Shown: piece by piece, positions 25,827-35,899 of the stretch
How the letters are laid out: each line of letters opens with the position of its first letter
Position numbering within the stretch: the stretch's first letter is position 1
Assembly: GCA_965200115.1 (NCBI GenBank)
Contig: OZ241336.1
Coordinates: 3,658,001-3,722,000 of the forward strand
Length of the DNA: 64,000 nucleotides
Direction: 5' to 3'
From: JAPOUP01 sp026708635
Lineage (GTDB): Bacteria; Pseudomonadota; Alphaproteobacteria; Rhodobacterales; Rhodobacteraceae
Position numbers and translations under genes: made by a program
The notes under the pieces: model-generated
Database searches by the model: none
Seen by the model: the letters and a program-made list of their open reading frames with translations, nothing else
What the model was told of the DNA's origin: nothing

Positions 25827-27602
25827 ATGGACCAGTATACGCTCAACCTACTGGTGGTAGGCGCCACCTTCGCGCTTTACATCGGTATCGCCATATGGGC
25901 CCGGGCCGGATCGACATCGGAATTCTACGCCGCGTCGCGCGGCGTTCACCCGGTTACCAACGGAATGGCTACGGCGGCGGACTGGATGTCCGCGGCGTCC
26001 TTCATATCGATGGCCGGCCTTATCGCGTTCGGCGGTTACGGCGCTTCATCTTTCCTGATGGGCTGGACCGGCGGTTACGTGCTTCTCGCCCTACTGCTCG
26101 CGCCTTACCTGCGGAAATTCGGCAAGTTCACCGTACCCGAATTCATCGGTGACCGGTTTTACAGCCCGACCGCGCGGATGGTCGCGGTGCTTTGTCTGGT
26201 CGTCGCGTCGGTGACCTATGTCATAGGTCAGATGACGGGTGTTGGCGTCGCGTTCTCGCGCTTCCTCGAAGTGTCGAACACTACGGGTCTCCTGATCGGC
26301 GCCGGCGTTGTATTCCTGTATGCCGTTCTCGGTGGCATGAAGGGAATCACGTATACGCAGGTGGCGCAGTACTGCGTGTTGATCACCGCCTATACGATCC
26401 CGGCGGTCTTCATATCGCTCCAGCTCACCGGCAACCCGGTTCCGGGTTTGGGCCTGTTCGGCAACCACGTTTCCGGAGAGCCGCTGCTGGCTCGTCTCGA
26501 CCAGGTCGTGACGGATCTGGGCTTCAAGCAATACACCGCTCAGGACGGCACGCCGTCAAGCGTGATCAACATGACGCTCTTCACCTTCTCGCTCATGATC
26601 GGCACCGCTGGTTTGCCGCATGTGATCATCCGGTTCTTTACGGTGCCGAAGGTGGCCGACGCGCGGTGGTCAGCGGGTTGGGCGCTGGTCTTCATCGCGC
26701 TCCTCTACCTCACCGCCCCGGCTGTCGGCGGGATGGCGCGACTGAACCTCATCGACACGATCTACCCTAACGGAACGCAGTCGGAGCCGATCGACTACGA
26801 AGCGCGGCCTGACTGGGTCAGAAACTGGGAGGTCACGGGTCTGCTCAAGTTCGAGGACAAGAACGGAGACGGCAAGATCCAATGGTACGATGACGGTTCC
26901 GAGGACTTCGCGGCCACCGCGCGGGAGCGTGGGTGGACCGGCTCGGAACTGGCCGTCAACCGCGACATCCTGGTACTCGCGAACCCGGAGATAGCGCGGC
27001 TTCCCGGCTGGGTCATCGCGCTGGTCGCCGCCGGCGGTCTGGCCGCGGCGCTGTCAACCGCGGCGGGTCTTCTTCTCGCCATCTCGGGAGCGGTGTCCCA
27101 CGACCTGATCAAGGGTCAGATAAATCCGGACATAAGCGAAAAAGGCGAACTGCTGGCCGCACGGCTCGCGATGGCGGCGACGATCTGCGTCGCCACCTAC
27201 CTGGGCCTTAACCCACCGGGCTTCGCGGCCCAAACGGTGGCGCTCGCTTTCGGGATTGCCGCGGCCTCGCTGTTTCCGGTCCTGATGATGGGGATCTTCT
27301 CGACCCGGATCAACAACAGGGGCGCGGTCGCCGGAATGCTGACCGGCCTCCTGTTCACGGTGATCTACATATTCCTGCACAAGGGATGGTTTTTCATTCC
27401 GGGCACGAACCAGTTCCCGGACACGATCTCCGGCTCGCTGCTCGGCATACAGTCGACGGCCATCGGATCGGTCGGTGCGGTGCTGAACTTCGCTGTCGCG
27501 TATTTCGTCTCAAAGGCCTCCGAAGACACTCCGCGGGAAATCAAGGAATTGGTTGAGAGCGTTCGGGTTCCCCGGGGCGCAGGAGCCGCTGTCGACCATT
27601 GA
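25827..27602 (+). CDS. Sodium:solute symporter, VC_2705-type (acetate/monocarboxylate uptake)
   Basis: This 591-residue membrane transporter has about 13 helices. The N-terminal region has GSTSEFYAASRGVHPVTNGM and ATAADWMSAASFISMAGLIA, hallmark text of the ActP/MctP branch. A hydrophilic insert of about 60 residues (about 310-375: YPNGTQSEPIDYEARPDWVR, then EDKNGDGKIQWYDDGSEDF) is characteristic of the VC_2705 subfamily; the DKNGDGKIQW stretch resembles a calcium-binding loop. It probably imports acetate or similar acids for Acs. The DUF4212 partner precedes it. Confidence 0.92.
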   Translation: MDQYTLNLLVVGATFALYIGIAIWARAGSTSEFYAASRGVHPVTNGMATAADWMSAASFISMAGLIAFGGYGASSFLMGWTGGYVLLALLLAPYLRKFGKFTVPEFIGDRFYSPTARMVAVLCLVVASVTYVIGQMTGVGVAFSRFLEVSNTTGLLIGAGVVFLYAVLGGMKGITYTQVAQYCVLITAYTIPAVFISLQLTGNPVPGLGLFGNHVSGEPLLARLDQVVTDLGFKQYTAQDGTPSSVINMTLFTFSLMIGTAGLPHVIIRFFTVPKVADARWSAGWALVFIALLYLTAPAVGGMARLNLIDTIYPNGTQSEPIDYEARPDWVRNWEVTGLLKFEDKNGDGKIQWYDDGSEDFAATARERGWTGSELAVNRDILVLANPEIARLPGWVIALVAAGGLAAALSTAAGLLLAISGAVSHDLIKGQINPDISEKGELLAARLAMAATICVATYLGLNPPGFAAQTVALAFGIAAASLFPVLMMGIFSTRINNRGAVAGMLTGLLFTVIYIFLHKGWFFIPGTNQFPDTISGSLLGIQSTAIGSVGAVLNFAVAYFVSKASEDTPREIKELVESVRVPRGAGAAVDH

Positions 27603-27614
27603 TCCGATTGAGTG

Positions 27615-27638
27615 CGGGCCGCCCTTTCGGGCGGCCCG
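27615..27638 (+). terminator. GC hairpin after the symporter gene
   Basis: CGGGCCGCCC pairs perfectly with GGGCGGCCCG around TTTC. It lies 12 bases after the symporter stop but is followed by TTACGG rather than a T-run, so it may attenuate rather than end transcription before the DUF294 gene. Confidence 0.6.
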
Positions 27639-27678
27639 TTACGGCTTTGGAATCGCGTAGACAGAAGTGCGGGCGGTG

Positions 27679-29508
27679 ATGGACGCGACCGAGTTCTCCC
27701 ATTTTCTTGCGACGGTCCATCCCTATGACACGTTCGGACCGGAGGAAGCCGCGCGGGTCGCGCGGCTGTTCCGTCCCGTAGAGATCGCCGCTGGCGATCC
27801 AGTCTATGAATTGGGCATGCCCCTCGACGGGCTTTTCCTTATCGACAGCGGTCAGGTTACCGTGACGGACGCGACCGGCGCCCACCTGTCATCCCTGAGC
27901 CGCGGTAATACCCTTGGTGAGCGGGGGCTTCTGCTTGACGGGATTGCGGTAACTTCGGCGAAGGCTGAAACCGCGGCGCGTCTATGGATCCTTCCGTCCG
28001 CGGAATTCCACCGGCTCCGCAAGGCGTGGCCGACCTTTGAGCGGTTTTTCGTCCGCGGCAGGCGGCGGGCGCGCCCGGCGCGGCGGACGGATCTCGCGCA
28101 AATGACCGTCGCGGAAATCATGACCGAAAGCCCTTCGACCTGTCCGCCTGAGGCCAAGGCGGTCGACGCCGCGCGGCAGATGCGTGACGGACGGTTCTCG
28201 TCCATTTGCGTGACGGACGCCTCCCGACGCCTGATCGGTATTGTGACACTCCGGGACCTGTCGGGTCGAGTTCTGGCCGAGGGGCTTTCGAACGACACGC
28301 CGGTCGCGTCGGTGATGACCCCCGATCCCCTGACATTGCCGCCCGACGCCATCGGTTCGGACGTGCTGAACCTTATGATGGAACGGGACATCGGCCATAT
28401 CCCCGTAACAAGCGACGGCGAATTGCGGGGCATCGTCACCCAGACGGATCTAACCCGCCGGCAGGCGATGAACTCGTCCTATCTCGTTGGCGAGATCGCA
28501 CGGGCCGCGAGTGCGGACGCCATAGCTCGTTTAACCGCGCGGATCCCGGAACTTCTCGCACAACTCGTTGGAAGCGGGAGTCGCCACGATATGGTCACGC
28601 GCCTTGTCACCGATGTCGCGGACGCGGTCACACGCCGGTTGATTGTCCTTGCGCAGGAAGCGCTCGGCACCCCGCCTGTCCCTTTCCTTTGGCTCGCCTG
28701 TGGCAGTCAGGGGCGCCGCGAGCAGACAGGAACGTCGGATCAGGATAACTGCCTGATCATCGGCGATGCGGCGACCGCGGACGATATGACGTATTTCACG
28801 GCATTCGCGAAATCGGTGACGGACGGGCTTGACGCCGCGGGATACGTTCATTGCCCCGGGGACATGATGGCGTCAAACCCGCGATGGTGCCAACCACTTT
28901 CGGTCTGGCGTGACTATTTCCGCAGATGGATAGAGACCCCGAGTCCGGAAGCGCAGATGCTAGCTTCGGTCATGTTTGATCTTCGGGTGATAGAGGGCCC
29001 GGGCGAGAGCATGTTCGGTACGCTTCAGGGCGAGACACTCGACGCGGCCTCCGGGAACTCGATCTTTGCCGCGCATATGGTCGCCAATTCACTTAAGCAT
29101 CGTCCACCGCTCGGACTTATCCGCGGCTTCACGACATTGCGATCGGGCGTGCATCGTAACACCATCGACATGAAAGCGAATGGCGTCGTGCCGGTGACTG
29201 ATCTGGCCCGGCTCTATGCCCTGATGTCAGCCCTTAGGCCCGTGAATACGCGCGAACGGATCGAGGCGGCGGCTGGCACGGGAGCCGTCAGCACGAGTGG
29301 CGCGCGGGATCTTCTTGACGCCTATGACGTGATCGCCGAGGCGCGGCTCAAGCACCAGGCCCGGCAGGTGGTGGAGGGTGGAGGGCCGGACAATTTCCTG
29401 CCACCCTCCGAGCTTTCCGATTTCGAGCGCAGCCACCTGCGTGATGCCTTCGTGGTGGTGCGGACGATGCAGTCGGCCGTGGGGCAGGGGCGTGGAACGT
29501 TGATTTAG
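27679..29508 (+). CDS. cNMP-binding/CBS/DUF294 nucleotidyltransferase-like protein
   Basis: This 609-residue protein has, in order: a cyclic-nucleotide-binding-like domain (residues ~20-120, IDSGQVTVTDATGAHLSSLS); two CBS domains (~145-265, MTVAEIMTESPSTCPPEAKA); a DUF294 nucleotidyltransferase domain with ACGSQGRREQTGTSDQDN (~345-362, the GSxxRxExxxxSDxD motif); and a DUF294 C-terminal helical domain. The start MDATEFSHFL at 27679 is chosen over the GTG at 27667. This protein regularly accompanies acs/symporter operons and probably has a nucleotide-responsive regulatory role, but its reaction is not established. Confidence 0.9.
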   Translation: MDATEFSHFLATVHPYDTFGPEEAARVARLFRPVEIAAGDPVYELGMPLDGLFLIDSGQVTVTDATGAHLSSLSRGNTLGERGLLLDGIAVTSAKAETAARLWILPSAEFHRLRKAWPTFERFFVRGRRRARPARRTDLAQMTVAEIMTESPSTCPPEAKAVDAARQMRDGRFSSICVTDASRRLIGIVTLRDLSGRVLAEGLSNDTPVASVMTPDPLTLPPDAIGSDVLNLMMERDIGHIPVTSDGELRGIVTQTDLTRRQAMNSSYLVGEIARAASADAIARLTARIPELLAQLVGSGSRHDMVTRLVTDVADAVTRRLIVLAQEALGTPPVPFLWLACGSQGRREQTGTSDQDNCLIIGDAATADDMTYFTAFAKSVTDGLDAAGYVHCPGDMMASNPRWCQPLSVWRDYFRRWIETPSPEAQMLASVMFDLRVIEGPGESMFGTLQGETLDAASGNSIFAAHMVANSLKHRPPLGLIRGFTTLRSGVHRNTIDMKANGVVPVTDLARLYALMSALRPVNTRERIEAAAGTGAVSTSGARDLLDAYDVIAEARLKHQARQVVEGGGPDNFLPPSELSDFERSHLRDAFVVVRTMQSAVGQGRGTLI

Positions 29509-29531
29509 CGGCGCGGCGGACGGGACGGGAG

Positions 29532-30050
29532 ATGCTTTTTGAACTGATCGCGACCATTGTCGCGGGTTTTGCGGGGGCGGGCGTGGCGCTCTTGATCAAC
29601 AGGATGCTTGTCGGACGTTTGCCACGCTGGATCGTGCCGACCGCCGCGGGCGCGGCGATGCTGGCCACGACCATCGCCAATGAGTACGGCTGGCATGAAC
29701 GGACGGTCGCCGCGCTACCGCCCGGACTCGAGGTTGCGATGACGGTTGAGGACAGGGCGATCTACCGTCCTTGGGCCCGTGTCTTTCCCCTGGTGCTGCG
29801 TTTTCTGGCGGTGGACCGGGCGACGATGCGTTCGAATGATGCGCTGCCGGACTGGAGGATGGCGGAGGTATACGCCTTCGGACGTTGGCATGCGCCGCGA
29901 AGCCGTCTTGTGATGGTTGACTGCGACGGCGGACGACGGGCGGATATCACTACCGGAGCGGAATTCGGTGAGGACGGGGCGATCGACGGTCTCGCGTGGC
30001 GGGACACAGGATTGGAGGATCCGATCGTGCGGACGGCGTGCGCGGGGTAG
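29532..30050 (+). CDS. Conserved membrane-anchored protein of acs operons
   Basis: This 172-residue protein has an N-terminal helix pair (MLFELIATIVAGFAGAGVAL, then WIVPTAAGAAMLATTIANEY) and a soluble domain of about 110 residues (WHAPRSRLVMVDCDGGRRAD). I have seen proteins of this shape placed between DUF294 and exonuclease genes, but know no function. It lies 24 bases after DUF294 and 5 bases before the exonuclease gene. Confidence 0.7.
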   Translation: MLFELIATIVAGFAGAGVALLINRMLVGRLPRWIVPTAAGAAMLATTIANEYGWHERTVAALPPGLEVAMTVEDRAIYRPWARVFPLVLRFLAVDRATMRSNDALPDWRMAEVYAFGRWHAPRSRLVMVDCDGGRRADITTGAEFGEDGAIDGLAWRDTGLEDPIVRTACAG

Positions 30051-30054
30051 AGCG

Positions 30055-31458
30055 ATGCAAAGGTTTTCGCTTCGTCTCCGGATCTTTCTTTTTTTCCTGG
30101 CTCTCGCGATCGGATCGCTTGCCGTTCTCGCCGGCGGGCTCTGGCTCGGTCAGTCGCGGTTCGACGCCGATCCACAGGGCTTCGTGACCGCCGGACTCGC
30201 CGCGGGCTTCGGTATTCTGGGTCTCGTCACGGTAATATGGCTTCTTTTTGACGAGAATGTAGCGAAACCCATAACCGGCATAGCGGCCGAGCTCCGCAGC
30301 CGCGCCCACGCGGGTGTATCGGGCGAGCTCGACGGCAGGTCCGCCCGCTATCTCGGTGACCTGGCGCCCGCAGCGGTCGCGGTCAGTGAAAAGCTCGGTA
30401 CCGAGACAATACGAACGGCCGAGCGGATTGCGGCCGAGACCGCCCGTCTAACGGCGGAACGGGCCCAGCTGACCGCCGCGCTGTCCGAGATTCCCGTCGC
30501 GGTCCTGATGCTTTCCCGGGATCATCGGATCATTCTGTATGACGGACAGGCGGTGGCGGCGCTGGAACCCTATCGCCCGCTCTGTCTCGGACGCTCGATT
30601 TTCGACTATCTCCAGCCCGACGCGATCCTCCATGCCGTCGAGACGCTCGATTCCGCAAGTCGCCACTCCACGGAGCTGACGGTCGCCACAAAGGACGGAA
30701 CCGCTGTTTTCGAAGCGCATCTGCGGAGTATGGGAGAGAGCGTCGGCTATATGCTGACACTTCAGACCGAACCCGACGCGTCAGTGGAGCGTCCTCTCGT
30801 CTTCGATTTCGACCTGTTCAACCAGACCGAAAGCCCCGAGCTTGGGTCGACCGCTTTGCGTGATCTCACCTACGTGGTCTTCGATACCGAGACCACCGGG
30901 CTTGATCCCGATAAGGATGACGTAGTTCAGATCGGCGCGGTTCGGATCGTAAAGGGTCGTTGGGTCGAGGGCGAGGTTTTCGATACTCTGGTGAATCCGG
31001 GGCGACCGCTACCGGTGGCGTCCACGAGGGTTCATGGGATCAGCGATGCGATGGTTGCCGGAGCGCCGTCGATGGCGGAGGCGGGTCGTCGGTTCCGTCA
31101 ATTCGCTGAAGGAGCGGTGCTGGTCGCCCATAACGCGCCATTTGACATGGCTTTTCTGAGACGCGATGCGGACGCTGTCGGCGCGAGTCTCGATAGCCCG
31201 GTTCTGGATACGGTCCTGCTCTCGGCCACGCTCTACGGCGCGGAAGCGACGCATACGCTTGACGCCATCGCCGACCGGCTTGAGGTCGATATCCCTGACA
31301 GCCTACGCCACACGGCCCTAGGCGATGCGGAAGCGACCGCCGCCGTGTTCCTCAAGATGTTACCCATGCTCGAGGCGCGGGGTATCGTGACTTTCGGCGC
31401 CGCATTGACCGAATCACGCGCGCACTCACGCATTCTACCCGACCTCAACTCCGGATGA
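30055..31458 (+). CDS. Membrane-anchored DnaQ-like 3'-5' exonuclease with PAS-like region
   Basis: The start MQRFSLRLRIFLFFLALAIG at 30055 gives 467 residues; the frame open from 29917 overlaps the preceding gene. Two N-terminal helices (to about residue 60) are followed by a helical linker, a PAS-like stretch (PVAVLMLSRDHRIILYDGQA near 150), and a DEDDh exonuclease: VFDTETTGLDPDKDDVVQIG (Asp/Glu near 280), HNAPFDMAFLR near 362, and the C-terminal HTALGDAEATAAVF near 422 with the catalytic His and Asp. In acs operons this is the usual final gene; whether it acts on DNA or RNA is unknown. Confidence 0.87.
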   Translation: MQRFSLRLRIFLFFLALAIGSLAVLAGGLWLGQSRFDADPQGFVTAGLAAGFGILGLVTVIWLLFDENVAKPITGIAAELRSRAHAGVSGELDGRSARYLGDLAPAAVAVSEKLGTETIRTAERIAAETARLTAERAQLTAALSEIPVAVLMLSRDHRIILYDGQAVAALEPYRPLCLGRSIFDYLQPDAILHAVETLDSASRHSTELTVATKDGTAVFEAHLRSMGESVGYMLTLQTEPDASVERPLVFDFDLFNQTESPELGSTALRDLTYVVFDTETTGLDPDKDDVVQIGAVRIVKGRWVEGEVFDTLVNPGRPLPVASTRVHGISDAMVAGAPSMAEAGRRFRQFAEGAVLVAHNAPFDMAFLRRDADAVGASLDSPVLDTVLLSATLYGAEATHTLDAIADRLEVDIPDSLRHTALGDAEATAAVFLKMLPMLEARGIVTFGAALTESRAHSRILPDLNSG

Positions 31459-31595
31459 AGCGACAAATCGCTTGGCCGGAAAGATACTACGGGGTCCCGA
31501 AGAGTCCGTTTCAGCCTCGTCCGTAGCTCAAAATATCGGTTATTCCCAGGGCCGCCCGTTCTTCGCGTGGCGGTCGACCTATTCCCGGAGAGTTT

Positions 31596-33395
31596 TCATT
31601 CGTCGATCCTGAGAGCCGAAATGAAAGCTTCCTGAGGAATCTCCACCCGTCCGAACTGGCGCATTTTCTTTTTCCCGGCCTTCTGTTTCTCCAGAAGCTT
31701 CCGCTTCCTCGTTACGTCACCGCCATAGCACTTCGCCGTCACGTCCTTCCTGAGCGCGGACAGGGTTTCCCTCGCGATGATCTTGCCGCCGATCGCCGCC
31801 TGGATTGGAATCTTGAACATATGTCGAGGGATAAGTTCCTTCAGCTTTCCGACCATGGCGCGACCCCGGTCTTCAGCCCTGTCCCTGTGGACCATGATCG
31901 AGAGCGCGTCGACAGGCTCCTCGTTGACCAGCACCTGCATTTTGACAAGATTGTCCTGCCTGTAACCAATCATATGGTAATCGAAACTCGCGTAGCCTCG
32001 CGTCACGGACTTGAGCCGATCATGGAAGTCGAAAACGACCTCATTCAGCGGCAGGTCATAGACAACCATGGCGCGTGACCCCGCATAGCTCAGGTCCAAC
32101 TGGATTCCCCTGCGTTCCTGGCATAGTTTGAGAACATCACCGAGGTATTCGTCCGGGACGAGGACAGTAGCCTTGATACGTGGCTCCTCCAAATGACCGA
32201 TACTTGTGGGATCGGGCATATCGGCGGGATTATGAAGCTCTCGCATCCCGCCATCTTTCATATGTACATGGTAGATGACTGACGGGGCGGTCGTGACCAG
32301 ATCGATTCGATATTCCCTTTCCAGGCGGTCACGGACCACTTCGAGATGGAGTAAGCCGAGAAAGCCGCATCGGAAACCGAATCCGAGAGAGGCGGAGGAT
32401 TCCATTTCGTGCGAGAACGAGGCATCGTTCAGAGCGAGTTTCCCGATAGCGCTGCGGAGGTCGGGGAATTGCGCTGAATCCACCGGAAACAGGCCGCAGA
32501 ACACGACGGGCACTGAGGGCGCGAATCCAGCCAGGGGTTTGGCCGCCGGACGCTTTTCGTGGGTAATCGTGTCACCCACCTTGGTGTCTCGGACCTGCTT
32601 GATCGATGCGGTAAGTATGCCTATCTCGCCGGGGCCAAGCATTGCGATGTCGCTGATATCCGGCTTCAGAACCGCAAGTCTGTCCACTCCGTATGTGGCT
32701 CCGGTCTGCATCATGCGGATGCGGTCATGCTTGCGTATGACGCCGTCCATAACCCGGATCATGACGACAACACCCAGATATGTGTCATACCAGCTGTCCA
32801 CCAGCATCGCCATGAGAGGGGCCTGACGGTCGCCTGTTGGCGCCGGTAGCCGCTGAGCGATGGCTTCCAGTAATTCCGGGACTCCGGAACCGGTCTTGGC
32901 GCTGATTTCGACCGCGTCGGTGGCATCGATGCCGATCACTTCCTCAATCTGCTCCCGCACCCGGTCCGGTTCGGCCGCAGGAAGATCTATTTTGTTTAGG
33001 ACGGGGATGATCTCATGGTCCGCGTCGATCGCCTGGTAGACGTTCGCCAGCGTTTGGGCCTCGACACCCTGCGTCGCGTCAACGACGAGCAGTGAGCCCT
33101 CCACCGCGCGCATCGACCTCGAGACTTCGTATGCGAAATCCACGTGACCGGGAGTGTCGATCAGGTTCAGGATGTAGGTTTCACCGTCTCCGGCCACGTA
33201 GTCTATCCGGACGGTGTTGGCTTTGATCGTAATCCCGCGCTCGCGTTCGATGTCCATGCTGTCGAGAAGCTGCTCATGCATATCCCTGGCCTCCACCGTT
33301 CCGGTTATTTGCATCAGCCGGTCCGCGAGGGTGGATTTTCCATGGTCGATGTGGGCGACAATTGAGAAATTGCGTATGCGGTCAGGGTCAGCCAT
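31596..33395 (-). CDS. lepA: Elongation factor 4 (LepA)
   Basis: This translational GTPase back-translocates or remodels ribosomes. From MADPDRIRNFSIVAHIDHGK it is 599 residues, the family length; an upstream in-frame ATG (33431) adds 12 residues. G1 AHIDHGKST, G2 region RGITIKANTV, G3 DTPGHVDF and G4 NKIDLPAAEPD are intact. The C-terminal LepA domain (KCYGGDVTRKRKLLEKQKAG) is complete. Confidence 0.97.
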   Translation of the reverse strand: MADPDRIRNFSIVAHIDHGKSTLADRLMQITGTVEARDMHEQLLDSMDIERERGITIKANTVRIDYVAGDGETYILNLIDTPGHVDFAYEVSRSMRAVEGSLLVVDATQGVEAQTLANVYQAIDADHEIIPVLNKIDLPAAEPDRVREQIEEVIGIDATDAVEISAKTGSGVPELLEAIAQRLPAPTGDRQAPLMAMLVDSWYDTYLGVVVMIRVMDGVIRKHDRIRMMQTGATYGVDRLAVLKPDISDIAMLGPGEIGILTASIKQVRDTKVGDTITHEKRPAAKPLAGFAPSVPVVFCGLFPVDSAQFPDLRSAIGKLALNDASFSHEMESSASLGFGFRCGFLGLLHLEVVRDRLEREYRIDLVTTAPSVIYHVHMKDGGMRELHNPADMPDPTSIGHLEEPRIKATVLVPDEYLGDVLKLCQERRGIQLDLSYAGSRAMVVYDLPLNEVVFDFHDRLKSVTRGYASFDYHMIGYRQDNLVKMQVLVNEEPVDALSIMVHRDRAEDRGRAMVGKLKELIPRHMFKIPIQAAIGGKIIARETLSALRKDVTAKCYGGDVTRKRKLLEKQKAGKKKMRQFGRVEIPQEAFISALRIDE

Positions 33396-33661
33396 GTCAG
33401 GGATATGATGTGGAGTTCCATGCCGCGTCAAGCGAAACAGTCACCAAATCGGTGTGCGGTTCCCACACCGGTGGTTGATGCACGCACGTCATTTCTGGAC
33501 CGGCCCTGCAGGGTCTGGAGCCGCGGGCAGGATAGAGAATTTAGGCTGGAAATCTCCGGTACCGAAAGCGCGTGACCGGATATATTTCCGCCCCTCGAGA
33601 ACTTCCGATTGGTCTCGCGCAATTAACGTATTCTTGAGAGATGGAATGCGCTCCTGTTGCA

Positions 33662-34102
33662 TCAGCGCTCCATATCGCCGCTTCTTTCAAAGCGGGTGAC
33701 CGAAAGGTAGTCCTTCCGGGGACCTTTGACAGACCATGTGGTGGTCCAATTGGGCCAGTCCGAGAATTCATACAGTACGCGATATTGATCTGGATCGCAC
33801 CAATACGAAGCTTCCGCCGTGGAACCGGAAAGGAGGAACCGGTGGAATGGTTTTCCGTCCGCGAACAGCACGAGCACCGCGGCTCCGTCCGCGCGCCAGA
33901 GATAATCCCGCCGGGTGGACAGCGCCGGTTGGCCGGCAAATGTCAGTTCCCCCTGCTCGGAATAGACAAATGCCGGCCCGTCGGGAATGAAATCCGCCGT
34001 TCCTTTCAAATGCCCGATCCGATCCAGGAGCCGGTCCTCAATGCTTCTGTAGATGTTCCAGCTTCCCCTGAATTCCGAAAGGTCAACCTGTTGTTTCGTC
34101 AT
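33662..34102 (-). CDS. DUF6314 family protein
   Basis: This 146-residue protein begins MTKQQVDLSEFRGSWNIYRS. FRGSWNIYRSIEDR near the start and WPNWTTTWSVKGPRKDYLSV near the end are typical of DUF6314, a small single-domain family common in alphaproteobacteria with a lipocalin-like look. No catalytic residues are evident and the function is unknown. Confidence 0.8.
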   Translation of the reverse strand: MTKQQVDLSEFRGSWNIYRSIEDRLLDRIGHLKGTADFIPDGPAFVYSEQGELTFAGQPALSTRRDYLWRADGAAVLVLFADGKPFHRFLLSGSTAEASYWCDPDQYRVLYEFSDWPNWTTTWSVKGPRKDYLSVTRFERSGDMER

Positions 34103-34387
34103 GATATTCTATCACGCCAATTTTCTGGAACGGGACCGCCGATTTCGTGTCTCCGGCCCGCGTGCCCGATACGCGAGATGTTCCTGCTCTGGATCCTGGG
34201 GAAACCCTCACGGTGAAACAGCGGTTCTACGAGAACTCTCGGCCCAACTCCGTGGAACACGTATAACATCCGTTCGGAATATATATGCGCGCGGGGTTTG
34301 CCCTGTCGTTACGGTCATTGCTTGTTGCCGGGCATCCATCGTACTAGGTACTGGAGCGCTTACGCAAGCAAGCCCCGAGCGATATCG

Positions 34388-35695
34388 ATGATTCCGCGTT
34401 ATTCCCGGCCTGATATGGTGGCGATTTGGCAGCCCGCGGCCAAGTTTCGAATCTGGTATGAAATCGAAGCGCACGCCTGTGACGCCATGGCCAAGCTGGG
34501 GATTATACCCGAAGAGAACGCCCGTGCCGTCTGGGCCGCCAGGGACATCGCGTTCGACGAGGTCCGCATCGATGAAATCGAGGCGATGACCAAGCATGAC
34601 GTAATCGCGTTCCTGACCCATCTGGCGGAAATCGTTGGCAATGAAGAGGCGCGATTTGTCCACCTGGGCATGACGTCTTCTGACGTTCTGGACACCTGTC
34701 TCAACATCCAGCTCGCTCGTTCCGCCGATATCCTGATCAAGGATCTGGAAACGCTGCTCGCGACTCTCAGGAGACGTGCCTACGAACACAGGAAAACGGT
34801 CCGTGTCGGACGTTCACACGGCATTCATGCCGAACCGACGACTATGGGTCTGACATTCGCGCGGTTCTATGCGGAGATGGACCGAAACCTGGCCCGTCTC
34901 CGGAGAGCGCGCGAGGAGGTCGCTACTGGGGCTATAAGCGGTGCGGTTGGCACTTTCGCGAACGTAGATCCTCTCGTTGAGGCCCATGTGTGTTCTAGAC
35001 TGGGACTCATGCCCGAACCGATCTCGACCCAGGTAATTCCCCGGGACCGTCATGCGGCGTTCTTCGCCACTCTTGGCGTTGTTGCCAGTTCCATCGAGAA
35101 CATCGCCATCGAGATCAGGCATATGCAGCGCACCGAAGTGCGTGAGGCCGAGGAATATTTTTCTTCCGGACAGAAGGGCTCAAGCGCGATGCCGCACAAG
35201 CGTAATCCGGTGCTGGCCGAGAACCTTACGGGACTGGCGCGCCTTGTTCGCATGGCCGTGATTCCAGCAATGGAGAACGTCGCGTTGTGGCACGAGAGGG
35301 ACATCTCCCACAGTTCCGTGGAGCGCCATATAGGCCCGGATGCAACGGTAACGCTGGATTTCGCGCTCCATCGCCTGAATGGAGTGATTGATCGTCTTGT
35401 CATCAACCCTGAAAATATGAGGCGTAATCTGGATCTTACTGGAGGACTTATCCATTCGCAGCGGGTGCTGCTGGCATTAACACAGCGGGGTCTCTCCCGC
35501 GAGGATGCGTATCGCATAGTACAGAACAACGCGATGAAAGTCTGGAAGGCGAACGGCGACTTCAGGGCGGAACTCAAGTCCGATCCGGACGTACGGGCGA
35601 TCCTGAACGATGCCGAAATCGATGAACAGTTCGATCTTGGTTATCACATGAAATATGTCGACACGATATTTCTGCGTGTGTTTGGAGAGGATTGA
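34388..35695 (+). CDS. purB: Adenylosuccinate lyase
   Basis: PurB cleaves adenylosuccinate to AMP and SAICAR to AICAR. From MIPRYSRPDMVAIW at 34388 it is 435 residues, matching the family; the frame open from 34298 is not family-like. Signature GSSAMPHKRNPVLAENLTGL lies near residues 263-282, with HLGMTSSDVLDTCLNIQLAR near 95 and GRSHGIHAEPTTMG near 140. No strong ribosome site precedes the ATG. Confidence 0.96.
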   Translation: MIPRYSRPDMVAIWQPAAKFRIWYEIEAHACDAMAKLGIIPEENARAVWAARDIAFDEVRIDEIEAMTKHDVIAFLTHLAEIVGNEEARFVHLGMTSSDVLDTCLNIQLARSADILIKDLETLLATLRRRAYEHRKTVRVGRSHGIHAEPTTMGLTFARFYAEMDRNLARLRRAREEVATGAISGAVGTFANVDPLVEAHVCSRLGLMPEPISTQVIPRDRHAAFFATLGVVASSIENIAIEIRHMQRTEVREAEEYFSSGQKGSSAMPHKRNPVLAENLTGLARLVRMAVIPAMENVALWHERDISHSSVERHIGPDATVTLDFALHRLNGVIDRLVINPENMRRNLDLTGGLIHSQRVLLALTQRGLSREDAYRIVQNNAMKVWKANGDFRAELKSDPDVRAILNDAEIDEQFDLGYHMKYVDTIFLRVFGED

Positions 35696-35899
35696 AGGTT
35701 CTTCGGGCTCCCACTGACGGTCCGCCGTACATCTTGCCGCAACGCCGGCGTTGAATCCGCCTCAAGCGATCCATTTCAGGTAATGGGGCGTGAGAGGACA
35801 GCGATCTTCCGGGGGGTGCCGAGAGGAAGGTGTATACATTTTCGTTGAATTTTTCAGGAGCGGCCCTGGCCAATCAACCCGATATCGAACGGATAGATT

